Assembly (NCBI GenBank): GCA_024227565.1
Contig: JAAEUE010000136.1
Span: 62,001-126,000, forward strand
From: Alphaproteobacteria bacterium
Lineage (GTDB): Bacteria > Pseudomonadota > Alphaproteobacteria > Rhizobiales > CAJQND01
Direction of reading: 5' to 3'
Length of the DNA stretch: 64,000 bases
A program made the translations under genes and the position numbers. Shown here in pieces: positions 8,888 through 17,973 of this stretch (the stretch's first letter is position 1; each line of letters starts with the position of its first letter). The notes below the pieces were generated by a model that did not search any database, was not told the origin of the DNA, and saw only the letters and a list, made by a program, of their open reading frames with translations.

Positions 8888-10174
8888 ATGGCTAAAACTC
8901 ACACTGACCCCTTGACGCCCACGCGTCCAGGGGGGCCATTTGGCTTCTGGACGAGCCTGAAGCTGTGGCAGAAAATTATCATCGCTTTGATACTGGGGGT
9001 GATCGTCGGCGGCATACTCGGCCCCACGGCGGAATATATCAAGCCGATCGGCTCCCTGTTCGTCAATCTGATCAAGATGCTGATTGTTCCGCTCATTTTC
9101 TCGTCATTGGTCGTTGGCATCTGTTCGATGGATGACATCAAGAAGATGGGCCGGATTGGCGCAAAAGCATTTGGCATCTATCTTTTGACCACGGCCATTG
9201 CGATCACGATCGGTCTGGCCGTTGGCACGATTTTGCAGCCAGGCGCCGGCCTCAGCATGCAAATGCCTGCCGAACTGACGGCCGCTAAAGAGGCGCCGTC
9301 ATTTATTCAGACACTTCTGAACATGGTGCCGAAAAATCCGGTCGCGGCAATGTCGTCGGGTGCGGTGCTTCAGATCATCGTGTTCGCGCTGATGCTTGGA
9401 GTGGCCATCAACCTGGCGGGCGATAAAGGCAAGCCGGTGGCCGCTTTGTTCGAGTCCTTTGCTGAGGTCATGTACAAAATGACCCATATGGTCATGGCGT
9501 TCGCCCCATACGGCGTCTTCGCCCTAATGGCCTGGGTCGCGGGCAAATACGGTTTGGATGTTTTGCTGCCGCTTGCGACAGTAATCATGGGCGTATATGT
9601 CGGCTGTATCCTGCACGTTCTGCTGACGCTGACCGGCGGCGGCATCATGATGCTTGGCCGGCTCAACCCAATCCGCTATTGGCGCGGCATCATCGATGCA
9701 CAGGCAGTTGCCTTTACAACCACCAGCAGCTCGGGAACTCTGCCCGTTACGATGGAGTGTGCCAGGACAAACCTGGGGGTTTCACGCCCGATATCCAGTT
9801 TCGTCTTGCCCTTGGGTGCGACCATCAACATGGACGGAACCGCGCTCTATCAAGGCGTGGCTGCGTTGTTCGTTGCCCAGGCCTTTGGCATCGATCTGAG
9901 CACGGGCCAGTACATCACGATCATCTTGACCTCAACATTGGCGTCCATCGGTTCAGCCGGTGTCCCAGGGGCTGGCTTGATCATGCTATCGCTGGTGCTG
10001 ACCTCAGTGGGCCTGCCTCTGGAAGGGCTGGCGGTCATCGCCGGTATCGACCGCATCCTGGATATGGCCCGGACCACGGTCAACGTGACCGGCGACCTCA
10101 TGGTCTCGGTCCTGGTTGCCAAGTCTGAAGGCGAGCTGGATGAAGAGGTCTACAACGAAGTGGCGACTGTCTAA
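8888..10174 (+). CDS. Dicarboxylate/amino acid:cation symporter (DAACS, SLC1 family)
   Basis: A 428-residue inner-membrane symporter moving a C4-dicarboxylate or acidic amino acid with Na+ or H+. Family hallmarks are the serine-rich re-entrant loop TTTSSSGTLPVTMEC and the cation/substrate helix NMDGTALYQGVAALFVAQ, followed by SIGSAGVPGAG and DRILDMARTTVNVTGD. About eight hydrophobic segments plus two hairpins fit the GltPh fold. ATG 8888 follows a good Shine-Dalgarno; the longer frame to 8870 is less likely. A LysR gene lies upstream and a strong terminator follows at 10262. Whether it is DctA-like or GltP-like cannot be told here. Confidence 0.93.
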   Translation: MAKTHTDPLTPTRPGGPFGFWTSLKLWQKIIIALILGVIVGGILGPTAEYIKPIGSLFVNLIKMLIVPLIFSSLVVGICSMDDIKKMGRIGAKAFGIYLLTTAIAITIGLAVGTILQPGAGLSMQMPAELTAAKEAPSFIQTLLNMVPKNPVAAMSSGAVLQIIVFALMLGVAINLAGDKGKPVAALFESFAEVMYKMTHMVMAFAPYGVFALMAWVAGKYGLDVLLPLATVIMGVYVGCILHVLLTLTGGGIMMLGRLNPIRYWRGIIDAQAVAFTTTSSSGTLPVTMECARTNLGVSRPISSFVLPLGATINMDGTALYQGVAALFVAQAFGIDLSTGQYITIILTSTLASIGSAGVPGAGLIMLSLVLTSVGLPLEGLAVIAGIDRILDMARTTVNVTGDLMVSVLVAKSEGELDEEVYNEVATV

Positions 10175-10261
10175 GGTCCAGCCAGCCACTGAGGGAACAT
10201 TTGGGAACGTAAAACATTTTGCCAAAGGTGCATGAAGAGCACCGCTTCCCACCCTCCACCT

Positions 10262-10300
10262 GCGGTGATCGGTTTAACAGAATCGATCACCGCCTTTTTT
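10262..10300 (+). terminator. Rho-independent terminator after the symporter
   Basis: A ten-base-pair perfect stem (GCGGTGATCG at 10262-10271 with CGATCACCGC at 10284-10293) and a 12-base loop are followed by a run of T at 10295-10300. It lies 88 bases after the symporter stop and 29 bases before the next start, separating the two transcription units. Confidence 0.9.
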
Positions 10301-10328
10301 CGCCTCCCCGGACCCGTTGGGCTTTTCT

Positions 10329-11066
10329 ATGAGTTTTTCGGAGAGACTTGCCGAGCTACAAGAGTTGTTCATCGGATTGGGTGTCGCAGTCGCGGTGCTG
10401 CTGGCCATCGCCTGGTTAGTCAGCACACTCGGGGGCTCCAATTCGCAAAACGGGTCTAAGAAAGACCCATCGCCAGATCATGAAGCACCGATGCAACCAG
10501 GCTCCGCTCCCAGACTGGTTCAGCCATCTCGCGCACCGGCTGTTTCAGCCCTATACATCACGGCAGGTGCCGGTCATCCGATGAAGCGCATCGAACATGC
10601 AATCGCTGTTGCTGGACGCGGGCTCGTCGGCGACCGTTACTATTCGGACAAAGGCCACTGGTCGGGCACAGACGAATGTGAGGTCACGATCATTACCCAG
10701 GAACGCATCGATGAGATTTGGGAGCGCTGGGGTGTGAAAGTCCAGAACGGTGAACATCGACGCAACATCTTAATCAGCAACCTGCCGATTGAACGTTTGC
10801 TCGGCCGTCGCTTTCATATCGGGACTGCCCTCTTTGGGTATGAGAGGCCACGGCCTCCGTGCGCATACATAACGATGATCAGCGAGCCTGGTATGGCCAA
10901 AGCACTGGGCAGGGATGCGGGCATTTGCGTTCGCTGCATCAAGGGCGGCGAAATTCGCCAGGGCGACCAGATTGTCATTTCGACGATCACACTCGCGCAG
11001 GCACTCAGATACCGCGCCAGGTTGCTCCTCAGCCAATGGCTGAACACTGGTGGCGGGCATGATTGA
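10329..11066 (+). CDS. Membrane-anchored MOSC domain protein
   Basis: A 245-residue protein with one N-terminal membrane helix (about residues 12-33, LFIGLGVAVAVLLAIAWLVS). A proline/serine-rich linker follows, then a MOSC domain (about 75-230). MOSC domains occur in molybdenum-cofactor sulfurases and in mARC/YiiM-type proteins. The conserved cysteine region is seen as GICVRCIKGGEIRQGDQI, and GRGLVGDRYY near the domain start is typical. The signal-anchor would place the domain at the membrane, unlike the usual soluble bacterial MOSC proteins. ATG 10329 is preferred to the in-frame TTG 10317. Substrate unknown. Confidence 0.8.
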   Translation: MSFSERLAELQELFIGLGVAVAVLLAIAWLVSTLGGSNSQNGSKKDPSPDHEAPMQPGSAPRLVQPSRAPAVSALYITAGAGHPMKRIEHAIAVAGRGLVGDRYYSDKGHWSGTDECEVTIITQERIDEIWERWGVKVQNGEHRRNILISNLPIERLLGRRFHIGTALFGYERPRPPCAYITMISEPGMAKALGRDAGICVRCIKGGEIRQGDQIVISTITLAQALRYRARLLLSQWLNTGGGHD

Positions 11067-11355
11067 TGCCAGATCCAGAGGCCTAGGCTCGAATTTTCCA
11101 ACTCGTTCCGAACCCACATAATCGGATTGATCAAACGTCCAAACAACTACCGGTGGCGACACACTAGGTCGGTGTGCTCCGTGGACACTCTATCCCGAGG
11201 TTTGGTTGCCCATTACAACCAATCTAGAATGACCGCTTATGGCAAATTTCAGACTCTGTAGGTCGCGCTGGGCGGAGTCCGGTGTGCGGAGTTAAACAGT
11301 CGTTTGCTCAGATTGGGTGCATTGGGCCCTGGACACCAATCCAGCACCATACGCT

Positions 11356-14019
11356 CTAATCCAAAACACCGGCCACACTGCGCCTGGCCGCCCACTCAAT
11401 CAGCTGCGGCAACACAACCAGCGTGCAGAGCAGGGTGAAGAACACCGCCACGCACAACAGCTCCCCCATGCTCGCCAGACCCAAATGGGAGGACAGCCAC
11501 AACGTGCCGAACGAGCCCATGGTGGTGAACGACGAAATCATCACCGCTCGCGGCGTCCAGGTTTTGGTGACAGCGCTGGAGGTGCCTTCTGCACGCGCGC
11601 GCAGCACGTAGTGGATAGCGCTGTCGACGCCCAAGCCCAGCAGCAGCGGGAGCACAATGACGTTGGCAAAGTTGAACGGGGCGTCGAACGCGACCGTGTA
11701 GCCAACCATGAGAAGCCCCGCCAGCATCAGCGGCGCCAGAACCAACAGCACATCCCTGATGCGCCGCAACACAGGATAAAGCGCAAGCACAACAAGGGTG
11801 AACGCCGCGCCATAGGTGAGCAGAATGGCGTGGGCCACCACGTCGGCGGCTTCCTTGATGTCCACCGGAGCGCCGGTCACCTCCGGGTTGGTGGCTGTTG
11901 TCACGTCCACAAAGTGCTCAAGCTTGTGGGCTGCCCGCATGTCCTCTTTGGGCAGGATCTCCATGCGCCACCGGCCATCAGGGGCCACATAGCGCTGCTT
12001 GAAGCCGGCGGCGAGATTGTCCAGGCCGACCCGGTCCAAGGTGGCGATCTGGCGCACCTGCTTGAAGAACACCGGGAAGCGGTCGACGAGGGCTGTTTCA
12101 AGCGCGCTGAGTGCGCCTTTCGTCTGGCCGCGTTCTTTGAGGAAACTCTGAAGGGCCTTTTCCATCCGCCTGGCTGCCTCTGCAATGCGGGGCGGGGTTT
12201 GCTGTGAAGCGGTCATCTGGCGGACCGAGGCAAGGATGGAGGCCAGGTATTCGGCGCGCTCAGGGTCGGTCATGGCGCTTGACGGCAGGATTTCTGAGGG
12301 GATGGCCGATGCCAAATCGTTCAAAAGCGCGATCTTGCGGTCTTGGTTCTTAGGGATGACCGAGGCGAGCGAACGCACATCGGCAACTTCCGGAAGGGCC
12401 TTGAAGGTTTGCATTGCCGCGTCAAACGCCTTGCCCGGTTCGGCAACCAGATGAACCGCGTAGACTTCACCGGACACGGATTTGGCCAGATCGTTGAATG
12501 CGATCATGCCGGGGGATTTTGGGTCCTTTAGGTTGATCGGGTCACTGTCGAACCGGGCGTCGGGCAACAGGAACACGCTGTAGCCGGCGAGCGCGACCAG
12601 AACGATGGTTGCGGCCCGGCGCCAGGGGCCTTTGAAGGTGGGCGCCGCACCGTTGTCTTTGGGCGTCAGCGTTGCAAACTTGCGGGCAAGCTTTTCTTGC
12701 GGCACGGGCAACAGGCACAAGATGGCCGGGATCAGGGTGGTCGAGGCCAAGAACGCAATGGTGACACCGGCCGCTGAGATAATGCCGAGTTGGGCCATGC
12801 CCACAAAGTCTGTGAGCGTGAAGGTGAGGAAGGCCAGGGACGTTGTGAGCGTGCACAGGGCCAGCGGCGTCACGGTGGCGCGCACCGCGGCAATGGCCGC
12901 CGATTTGCGGTCTTGGCCCTGAGCGCGTTCTTCGGCAAAACGCAGCACAACGTGCACCGCGTAGTCCACACCCAGCCCGATGTACAATACGGCAAACGCC
13001 ACCGAGATCATGTTCAGATAGCCAATGGACAGCGCCGCAAATCCGGCCGTGATCATCAAGCCAAGCACGATCAGCGCCAACGCGGGCAGCACGAGCGACA
13101 GGGCAGGCAGGCCTATCAACACCGTGGCTGTGACCAGGCCAAATGAGGTTAAACCTGCGAGCAGGGCACCCTGGGTGACGGTTTCAAACTCCTCTGCATT
13201 GAGCGCGGCATCGCCGGTCAACTGTACCTTCACGCCGCTGTTTGCAGCGCTGGCGTCCGCCATAAGGCGGCGTGCTTGTGCCAAGGGCGCTGCTGCTGCA
13301 TCAAGTGCGGTATAGTCGAGCACCGGTTTGGCGAACACGAACCAGCGGGTTTGCTCGGCCGCAGGGGATGCGTCCCCGATGCTGGCCCAGTCCAGAGGGA
13401 CCGGCTTGCCGGTGCGCCCGGTTTCGACGGTTGCCGCAATCTGGTTCAACAGCTTTGCAACGTCATCGGGCGCCTTGCCGATTTCGACCACGGGCGTGAT
13501 CTGTTTGAACAAATCATCCAGGCCTGCCAGATCGTGCTGCAGGGTCATGGCGTTGAACAGTGGCGCCATCTTCTTGATGTCGGCGGCAAGTTTCCTCACC
13601 TCCGGCTCAGGCAGGTAGAGCACGCCGTACTTTTCAAAAAACGGGCCGTTTCCCGGAGCGAACACGTGTGAAAACAGATCGGTTCGCCGCTTCATCGCGT
13701 CAGCGATCTTGCCCGCCGCTGCGCGCGCCTTGGTGCCGTCGTCAGCGTCTACGATAAACAAGAATGTTTCTTGCAGGGCAGGGAACTGGCCCATGAACCG
13801 CTGGTAGGCGGAACTGGACGGCAAATCGTTGCTGATCATCAAGGAGGGGTCGGTGTCGACCTTCAAAAAGGACAAGGCCAGCACAGCGCTGAGGACCGCT
13901 GCAGCCAGGAACATGCAGATTGTGAACGCCGGCCGGTGAACGCATCGTGCAGCAATGCGCGCGCCCAAGACGGCGATGTGCCGTTCTTGCCCTCGCTTTT
14001 CCGGTGACTGCTGGGTCAA
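11356..14019 (-). CDS. HpnN-like RND/MMPL family transporter
   Basis: An 887-residue inner-membrane protein with two repeats of the RND plan. A first helix (about 30-50) and a large periplasmic loop are followed by a block of about five helices (near 285-450). A helix near 470, a second loop and a second block (near 730-880) follow. Sterol-sensing/MMPL-type segments such as VAFAVLYIGLGVDYAVHVVL and LPLLLGLGVDSAIHYVLRAR are present. Length and sequence style match HpnN, which moves hopanoids to the outer membrane. No hopanoid genes lie nearby, so the substrate is inferred. It is the last gene of a minus-strand run with two small secreted proteins. The large plus-strand frame opposite it is a shadow. 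Confidence 0.82.
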   Translation of the reverse strand: MTQQSPEKRGQERHIAVLGARIAARCVHRPAFTICMFLAAAVLSAVLALSFLKVDTDPSLMISNDLPSSSAYQRFMGQFPALQETFLFIVDADDGTKARAAAGKIADAMKRRTDLFSHVFAPGNGPFFEKYGVLYLPEPEVRKLAADIKKMAPLFNAMTLQHDLAGLDDLFKQITPVVEIGKAPDDVAKLLNQIAATVETGRTGKPVPLDWASIGDASPAAEQTRWFVFAKPVLDYTALDAAAAPLAQARRLMADASAANSGVKVQLTGDAALNAEEFETVTQGALLAGLTSFGLVTATVLIGLPALSLVLPALALIVLGLMITAGFAALSIGYLNMISVAFAVLYIGLGVDYAVHVVLRFAEERAQGQDRKSAAIAAVRATVTPLALCTLTTSLAFLTFTLTDFVGMAQLGIISAAGVTIAFLASTTLIPAILCLLPVPQEKLARKFATLTPKDNGAAPTFKGPWRRAATIVLVALAGYSVFLLPDARFDSDPINLKDPKSPGMIAFNDLAKSVSGEVYAVHLVAEPGKAFDAAMQTFKALPEVADVRSLASVIPKNQDRKIALLNDLASAIPSEILPSSAMTDPERAEYLASILASVRQMTASQQTPPRIAEAARRMEKALQSFLKERGQTKGALSALETALVDRFPVFFKQVRQIATLDRVGLDNLAAGFKQRYVAPDGRWRMEILPKEDMRAAHKLEHFVDVTTATNPEVTGAPVDIKEAADVVAHAILLTYGAAFTLVVLALYPVLRRIRDVLLVLAPLMLAGLLMVGYTVAFDAPFNFANVIVLPLLLGLGVDSAIHYVLRARAEGTSSAVTKTWTPRAVMISSFTTMGSFGTLWLSSHLGLASMGELLCVAVFFTLLCTLVVLPQLIEWAARRSVAGVLD

Positions 14020-14035
14020 GGCCTGGGTTGTCCGG

Positions 14036-14440
14036 CTATGGCTTGTTGCGGGTGGCGCGGATCACGTTGGCAGCGGTGGTCTGGATCAGCCCCAAATAAT
14101 ATTTGAACTGCTTACGCGTCATGATTGTTTTCATCGCGCGCTTTTCCAAGGCCTCCAGATCTTGGAGCTCATGGCGTGCGGCAGCCAGCTTGTCGAAATC
14201 CGGTTTTGCTTCTGGATCAATGCCGTACTTTTCGAAAATCTGAGTCATGATCTTGTCTGACTGTTCGATGACACGCTCAACCTCGACCCGTTGGTCTGGG
14301 GCAAACTCCATGCGTGTGAGGACCTGGGCATCATAGATGGTTTGCGCAACGGAAGTGCTCACATCCATTGTCCAAAATGTGCTCGCAGACAGGATAATAA
14401 GGGCGCCGCGACGGGCTCCCTGAAACTGCGTTTTCAACAA
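14036..14440 (-). CDS. Small secreted helical protein, unknown
   Basis: I do not recognise the family. An in-frame ATG at 14461 exists, but a Shine-Dalgarno AAGGAG sits seven bases before TTG 14440. From there the protein has a normal signal peptide (basic LKTQFQGARRG, hydrophobic segment, cleavage near SVAQ). The mature chain of about 100 residues is charged and helical (RVEVERVIEQSDKIMTQIF, ARHELQDLEALEKRAMKTI). It sits between a DUF2147 gene and the HpnN-like transporter on the same strand, 16 bases from the latter. It could be a periplasmic partner of that transporter; that is only context. Confidence 0.6.
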   Translation of the reverse strand: MLKTQFQGARRGALIILSASTFWTMDVSTSVAQTIYDAQVLTRMEFAPDQRVEVERVIEQSDKIMTQIFEKYGIDPEAKPDFDKLAAARHELQDLEALEKRAMKTIMTRKQFKYYLGLIQTTAANVIRATRNKP

Positions 14441-14467
14441 GCTTTCACTCCTTCGGCACATGATCGG

Positions 14468-14917
14468 TTAGCGCACGCGCGTCCAGGTTTGGGTGTCGCA
14501 CAAGATCTGAAGCAGGCAACCTTCAACTTCCATGACTTGGCCTTTGGGTTTGAGATAGAGATCATACACTTTACCGTCGTCTGCATTGTAGACTTTCCCC
14601 TTCAAGCTGGAATTGTCTGGATCAAACATCAGCCCGGCAATAATCTTCAAGCCCAAAACCGGACGAACGCGAAGGGTCTCATCTGGATTGTTGATGTCGG
14701 TCTTAGGCCGGCCTGTATCATCAGTGGGGGCCTTCAGCCACACCACGTTGCCGCACAGCGCCTGACCGCATGGCGCGATCTTAATGTTTGAATCGCCGTT
14801 TTCATCAGCCCAAACGCCAACCGCCTGTTGAGCCAACGGCATCAGCAATGTTTGGCCGTGCGCCGGGCTCAGCAACGCTCCAGCAAGGATCAACGCACTC
14901 AGTATCTTCCAGACCAT
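14468..14917 (-). CDS. DUF2147 family secreted protein
   Basis: A 149-residue protein with a signal peptide (residues 1-21, ending AHG). Its DUF2147 domain shows GVWADENGDSNIKIAPCG, ALCGNVVWLKAP, NNPDETLRVRPVLGL, VYNADDGKVYD and a final LCDTQTWTRVR. Paired cysteines around CGQALCG and GCLLQILC probably form disulfides in the periplasm. Biochemical function is unknown; the domain is a small beta-barrel fold seen widely in Proteobacteria. It starts the three-gene run leading into the HpnN-like transporter. Confidence 0.85.
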   Translation of the reverse strand: MVWKILSALILAGALLSPAHGQTLLMPLAQQAVGVWADENGDSNIKIAPCGQALCGNVVWLKAPTDDTGRPKTDINNPDETLRVRPVLGLKIIAGLMFDPDNSSLKGKVYNADDGKVYDLYLKPKGQVMEVEGCLLQILCDTQTWTRVR

Positions 14918-15128
14918 TTACAGCCCCGTGCCGACTTCCATTTGTCCTCGATTCGCTCCGCCCTCACAGTAAACACAATGTCCAAGATTGTTCTCCATAA
15001 TATGGTGACCAAAATGAGAGCATGAACCTGATGGTTCTCACAACTGCGGGATCTCCTCCGTATTGGCTTGAATTTGCAGGCAAAAGCGAACCAGGGTATA
15101 ACCATACCGGGGCCTGAGAAGCAGAAGT

Positions 15129-15983
15129 ATGACAAGTAACGATGCAACTCCGTGGCCAATTGCCCTTGTGACAGGTGCGTCTAGTGGCATTGGAGAAGCC
15201 TTTGCTCATCTGTTGGCGCAGGAGGGCCATCACCTTGTGCTCGTGGCGCACAACTCTGAGGATCTGGACCGTGTTGCCGCGAAGATTGCAGGTGAGCACA
15301 AGATGCAGTCCCACACCTTTGGCATGGACTTGAGCAGGCCTGGAGCTGTTAATCGCTTGCTGGAGGACCTCTACCAACAGGATCTACGGCCAGATTTGCT
15401 CGTGAACAATGCAGGCTTCGGGCTGATGGGAGAAGCTGTGGAGCTCAATGCGGATGAGCAGGTGGACATGATCAATTTGAACGTCACCGCGCTGACTGAG
15501 CTGTCCCTGCGTTGCGGAAAGGCCATGGCCAGGCGGGGCCGTGGGGGCATCATCAACATAAGCTCTGTGGCCGGCACGCTGCCGGGCCCCAATATGGCGG
15601 TCTATTACGCCACCAAGGCCTATATTCTCAGCTTCACCGAAGCGCTGGCCGCCGAATTGAGGCCTTCAGGTGTTCAGGTCACGGTTGTGGCGCCTGGGGT
15701 CACGCGAACGGCGTTCCATCAGCGGGCGGGCATGGAGCGCTCCCGGCTCTTGAAATGGAGCGCGGCCATGTTGCCGGAGACGGTTGCCCGGCTGGGTTAT
15801 CAAGGGTTTTGCCGAGGGCGCACGGTGGTGGCCACAGGCGTTTTTAACAAGCTTTCCATGGTGTGCACGCGTCTTATTCCCAATGCGATCCTGAGCCCAA
15901 TGATTTCCCGGTTGCACACATCGGTGCAATCACCGGAGCAGTTTGCGCAAGCGTCCACCATGCGCGAAAAGACAGATCAATGA
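15129..15983 (+). CDS. SDR family NAD(P)-dependent oxidoreductase
   Basis: A 284-residue classical short-chain dehydrogenase. The cofactor loop TGASSGIG is at residues 15-22, NNAG at 93-96, the catalytic serine in INISSVAG (about 145) and YxxxK at Y159-K163. The C-terminal extension beyond the core resembles the DltE/YqjQ-like group acting on lipids or aldehydes, but the substrate is unknown. Its stop overlaps the start of the following GST gene (ATGA), so the two are translationally coupled. Confidence 0.9.
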   Translation: MTSNDATPWPIALVTGASSGIGEAFAHLLAQEGHHLVLVAHNSEDLDRVAAKIAGEHKMQSHTFGMDLSRPGAVNRLLEDLYQQDLRPDLLVNNAGFGLMGEAVELNADEQVDMINLNVTALTELSLRCGKAMARRGRGGIINISSVAGTLPGPNMAVYYATKAYILSFTEALAAELRPSGVQVTVVAPGVTRTAFHQRAGMERSRLLKWSAAMLPETVARLGYQGFCRGRTVVATGVFNKLSMVCTRLIPNAILSPMISRLHTSVQSPEQFAQASTMREKTDQ

Positions 15984-16650
15984 GCGCGCCGGACACCGCA
16001 CCCGGCGCGGCGCTGCCAACCCTCTACAGTTTCAGGCGTTGCCCCTATGCCATGCGGGCCCGGCTTGCGGTGTTGGCCAGCGGTGTCAGGTGCGAGCTGC
16101 GCGAGGTCGTGTTGCGCGACAAGGCACCGGCGTTTCTGGATGCTTCCCCAAAGGCACGGTTCCGGTGGTGGTCACCGCCGGGGGCGATGTGATTGAGCAG
16201 AGCTTGGACGTGATGCATTGGGCGTTGGAGCAGAATGATCCGGGAGACTGGCTCTCACCTGGCGGCGGGGCGCAAGAGGAGATGAGCGGCCTGATTGCCG
16301 AATGCGACGGGCTGTTCAAGGATAGCCTGGACCACTACAAATATGCGAACCGTTATGAGGGCGCAGACCCAATGGAAGAACGCGGCAAGGCTGAGGTGTT
16401 TCTGCGCAAGCTGGAGGGGCGGCTGGCCAAGACCCGCTATCTGTGTGGGGCGGAGATCTCGCTTGCCGACATGGCGATCGCTCCTTTTGTGCGCCAGTTC
16501 GCCAATGTGGACCGGGCCTGGTTCGACGGCCATGATTGGCCCCACCTGATTGGCTGGCTGGAGGCGTTTTTAGGCTCTGAGCGGTTTGAGGCGATCTTCA
16601 AGAAATATCCCCAATGGCACGACGGCGATGCGCCGACGGTGTTTCCCTGA
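15980..16650 (+). pseudogene. Glutathione S-transferase, interrupted by a frameshift
   Basis: Two overlapping frames together encode one GST of about 223 residues. The first frame, from ATG 15980, gives the thioredoxin-like part (PTLYSFRRCPYAMRARLAVL, then LREVVLRDKAPAFLDASPK). It should continue GTVPVVVTAGG but runs into another frame and stops at 16192. The correct continuation, with DVIEQSLDVMHWALEQ and the helical C-terminal domain, lies one frame over and stops at 16650. One missing C in the tract CCCC at 16146-16149 would restore a perfect protein. This is a recent mutation, a base-calling error, or possibly a -1 recoding site (CCCAAAG at 16147-16153). The gene overlaps the SDR stop by four bases. 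Confidence 0.8.
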
Positions 16651-16652
16651 GA

Positions 16653-17825
16653 TCAGGCCAGACCGTCGCGGACCCAGGTGTGGAAGCGGTGCAGGACGTA
16701 TTCTTCCGGCATCAGGACACCATGCTCCAGGGGCGCAGCGTGCAGGCCCTTCTGGTTGAGCTCGCACGCCGTGGCATCCTGCTCCATCACCAGCTTGCCG
16801 AAATCCACCACATTGGAGATGTCATAGCCTTCAGCCGCCAGGGTTTCAGGCAGGAACAGCCATTCTGCCGTAAGCTCAGTCTCCTCAGGGCCCACGGGGT
16901 GCAGGCGCACGATGCGCACATGGTCCGGATAACCGCCGATGAAGACATTGGGCCAGATCGAGCAGTAGGTGTGGCCACGTTCCAGATCTTCTGGAGTCAA
17001 CTGCGCGATTGTATGGCCTTGGGCGCTGCCATCCGATGACCAGGTTTCGCCGCCGCCACGCATCCCGCCGCGAAATTTCGGATCCGCGCTGCCTTCATGG
17101 TCCTGCCAGTCTGGAACATCCTTGGGATTGATGATGCGGCGCGTGAACAGCGGGACCAGCTCAACCAGCTCTGGGTGCACGTTGGGGCAGTGGAGACATT
17201 CGTTGAAGTTTTCCCAGAAGGTCTTCCAGTTGCAGGCGATCTGGGTTTTCCAGGTGTAGCCGGTGACCATGGTTTCCAGCGGAAAATTGCGGAAGTTCTC
17301 CGCTGAGCGGTTGAACACGTCCTTCTCATCAAACACCGCGCTGGGGTCCAGGTGAATGAAGACGCTGCCGCGCCATTCTGCGCAGGCCACCTTGAACAAC
17401 GGGTAGTCTGCCTTGCTGAAGCCATCCGGCTCGGCGAACGAACTGGTGCGCACCAGATCACCGCTGCCCGCCGCATAGGACCATTGATGGTAGGGGCAGA
17501 CCAGAAGCTTGGATTTAAGCTGCCCGGCGTGTTCGGTGCACAATATCGAGCCGCGGTGACGGCAGGCGTTGTGGAAAGCGTTCAGGGCGCCGCCCGAGGC
17601 GCGCACGATGACGATGTTCTGATCACCGATCTCGAAGGTGCGGTAGCTGAGGGCAGCACTCAACTCATCAGACCGGCACACATAGAGCCAGTTGCCGCGC
17701 CATAGGGTCCTGATCTCGCGGGCATGCTGGTCCGGGTCGTAATACCAGGCGGCGGGCAATCCAGGCTCTGCCTGCTTCAGGCTGTTGTAAGCGATCTCTG
17801 CATCTGGGGTGCGGCGCTCGGACAT
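16653..17825 (-). CDS. Rieske aromatic-ring-hydroxylating type oxygenase, alpha subunit (quaternary-amine type)
   Basis: A 390-residue Rieske non-haem iron oxygenase. The 2Fe-2S ligands are C88-x-H90 and C110-x2-H113 (ACRHRG, CPYHQW). The mononuclear iron site is H212 and H217 in NECLHCPNVHPEL with D350 in MEQDAT. The residue bridging the two centres appears to be glutamate (E209) instead of the usual aspartate. As I recall, that marks the carnitine/glycine betaine/stachydrine demethylase group. No beta subunit or reductase lies nearby. The gene is divergent from the dddP homologue with 148 bases between starts. Substrate is inferred to be a methylated onium compound. Confidence 0.88.
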   Translation of the reverse strand: MSERRTPDAEIAYNSLKQAEPGLPAAWYYDPDQHAREIRTLWRGNWLYVCRSDELSAALSYRTFEIGDQNIVIVRASGGALNAFHNACRHRGSILCTEHAGQLKSKLLVCPYHQWSYAAGSGDLVRTSSFAEPDGFSKADYPLFKVACAEWRGSVFIHLDPSAVFDEKDVFNRSAENFRNFPLETMVTGYTWKTQIACNWKTFWENFNECLHCPNVHPELVELVPLFTRRIINPKDVPDWQDHEGSADPKFRGGMRGGGETWSSDGSAQGHTIAQLTPEDLERGHTYCSIWPNVFIGGYPDHVRIVRLHPVGPEETELTAEWLFLPETLAAEGYDISNVVDFGKLVMEQDATACELNQKGLHAAPLEHGVLMPEEYVLHRFHTWVRDGLA

Positions 17826-17973
17826 GGGACTGGGCCCTTTGGTTTGCTAACCCGTTCACAGTGCCACACACCCAGCCCCTGTCAACGCGCCTGTCTGGTG
17901 CAAATTTCTCACCTCGGTTTGCCTCGCTTCGTGCTAATGCCGATAAGAGCAAGGATTTCGAGAAGGCGCCCCC

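Noticed and set aside
11317..12207. 296-codon plus-strand frame opposite the HpnN-like gene
   Set aside because: Shadow of the transporter; arginine/histidine/glutamine-rich with no family resemblance.
16147..16153. Programmed frameshift as the firm explanation for the split GST
   Set aside because: The heptamer matches the slip pattern, but no stimulator structure was identified and a lost C in a homopolymer is simpler. Kept as a hypothesis in the findings only.
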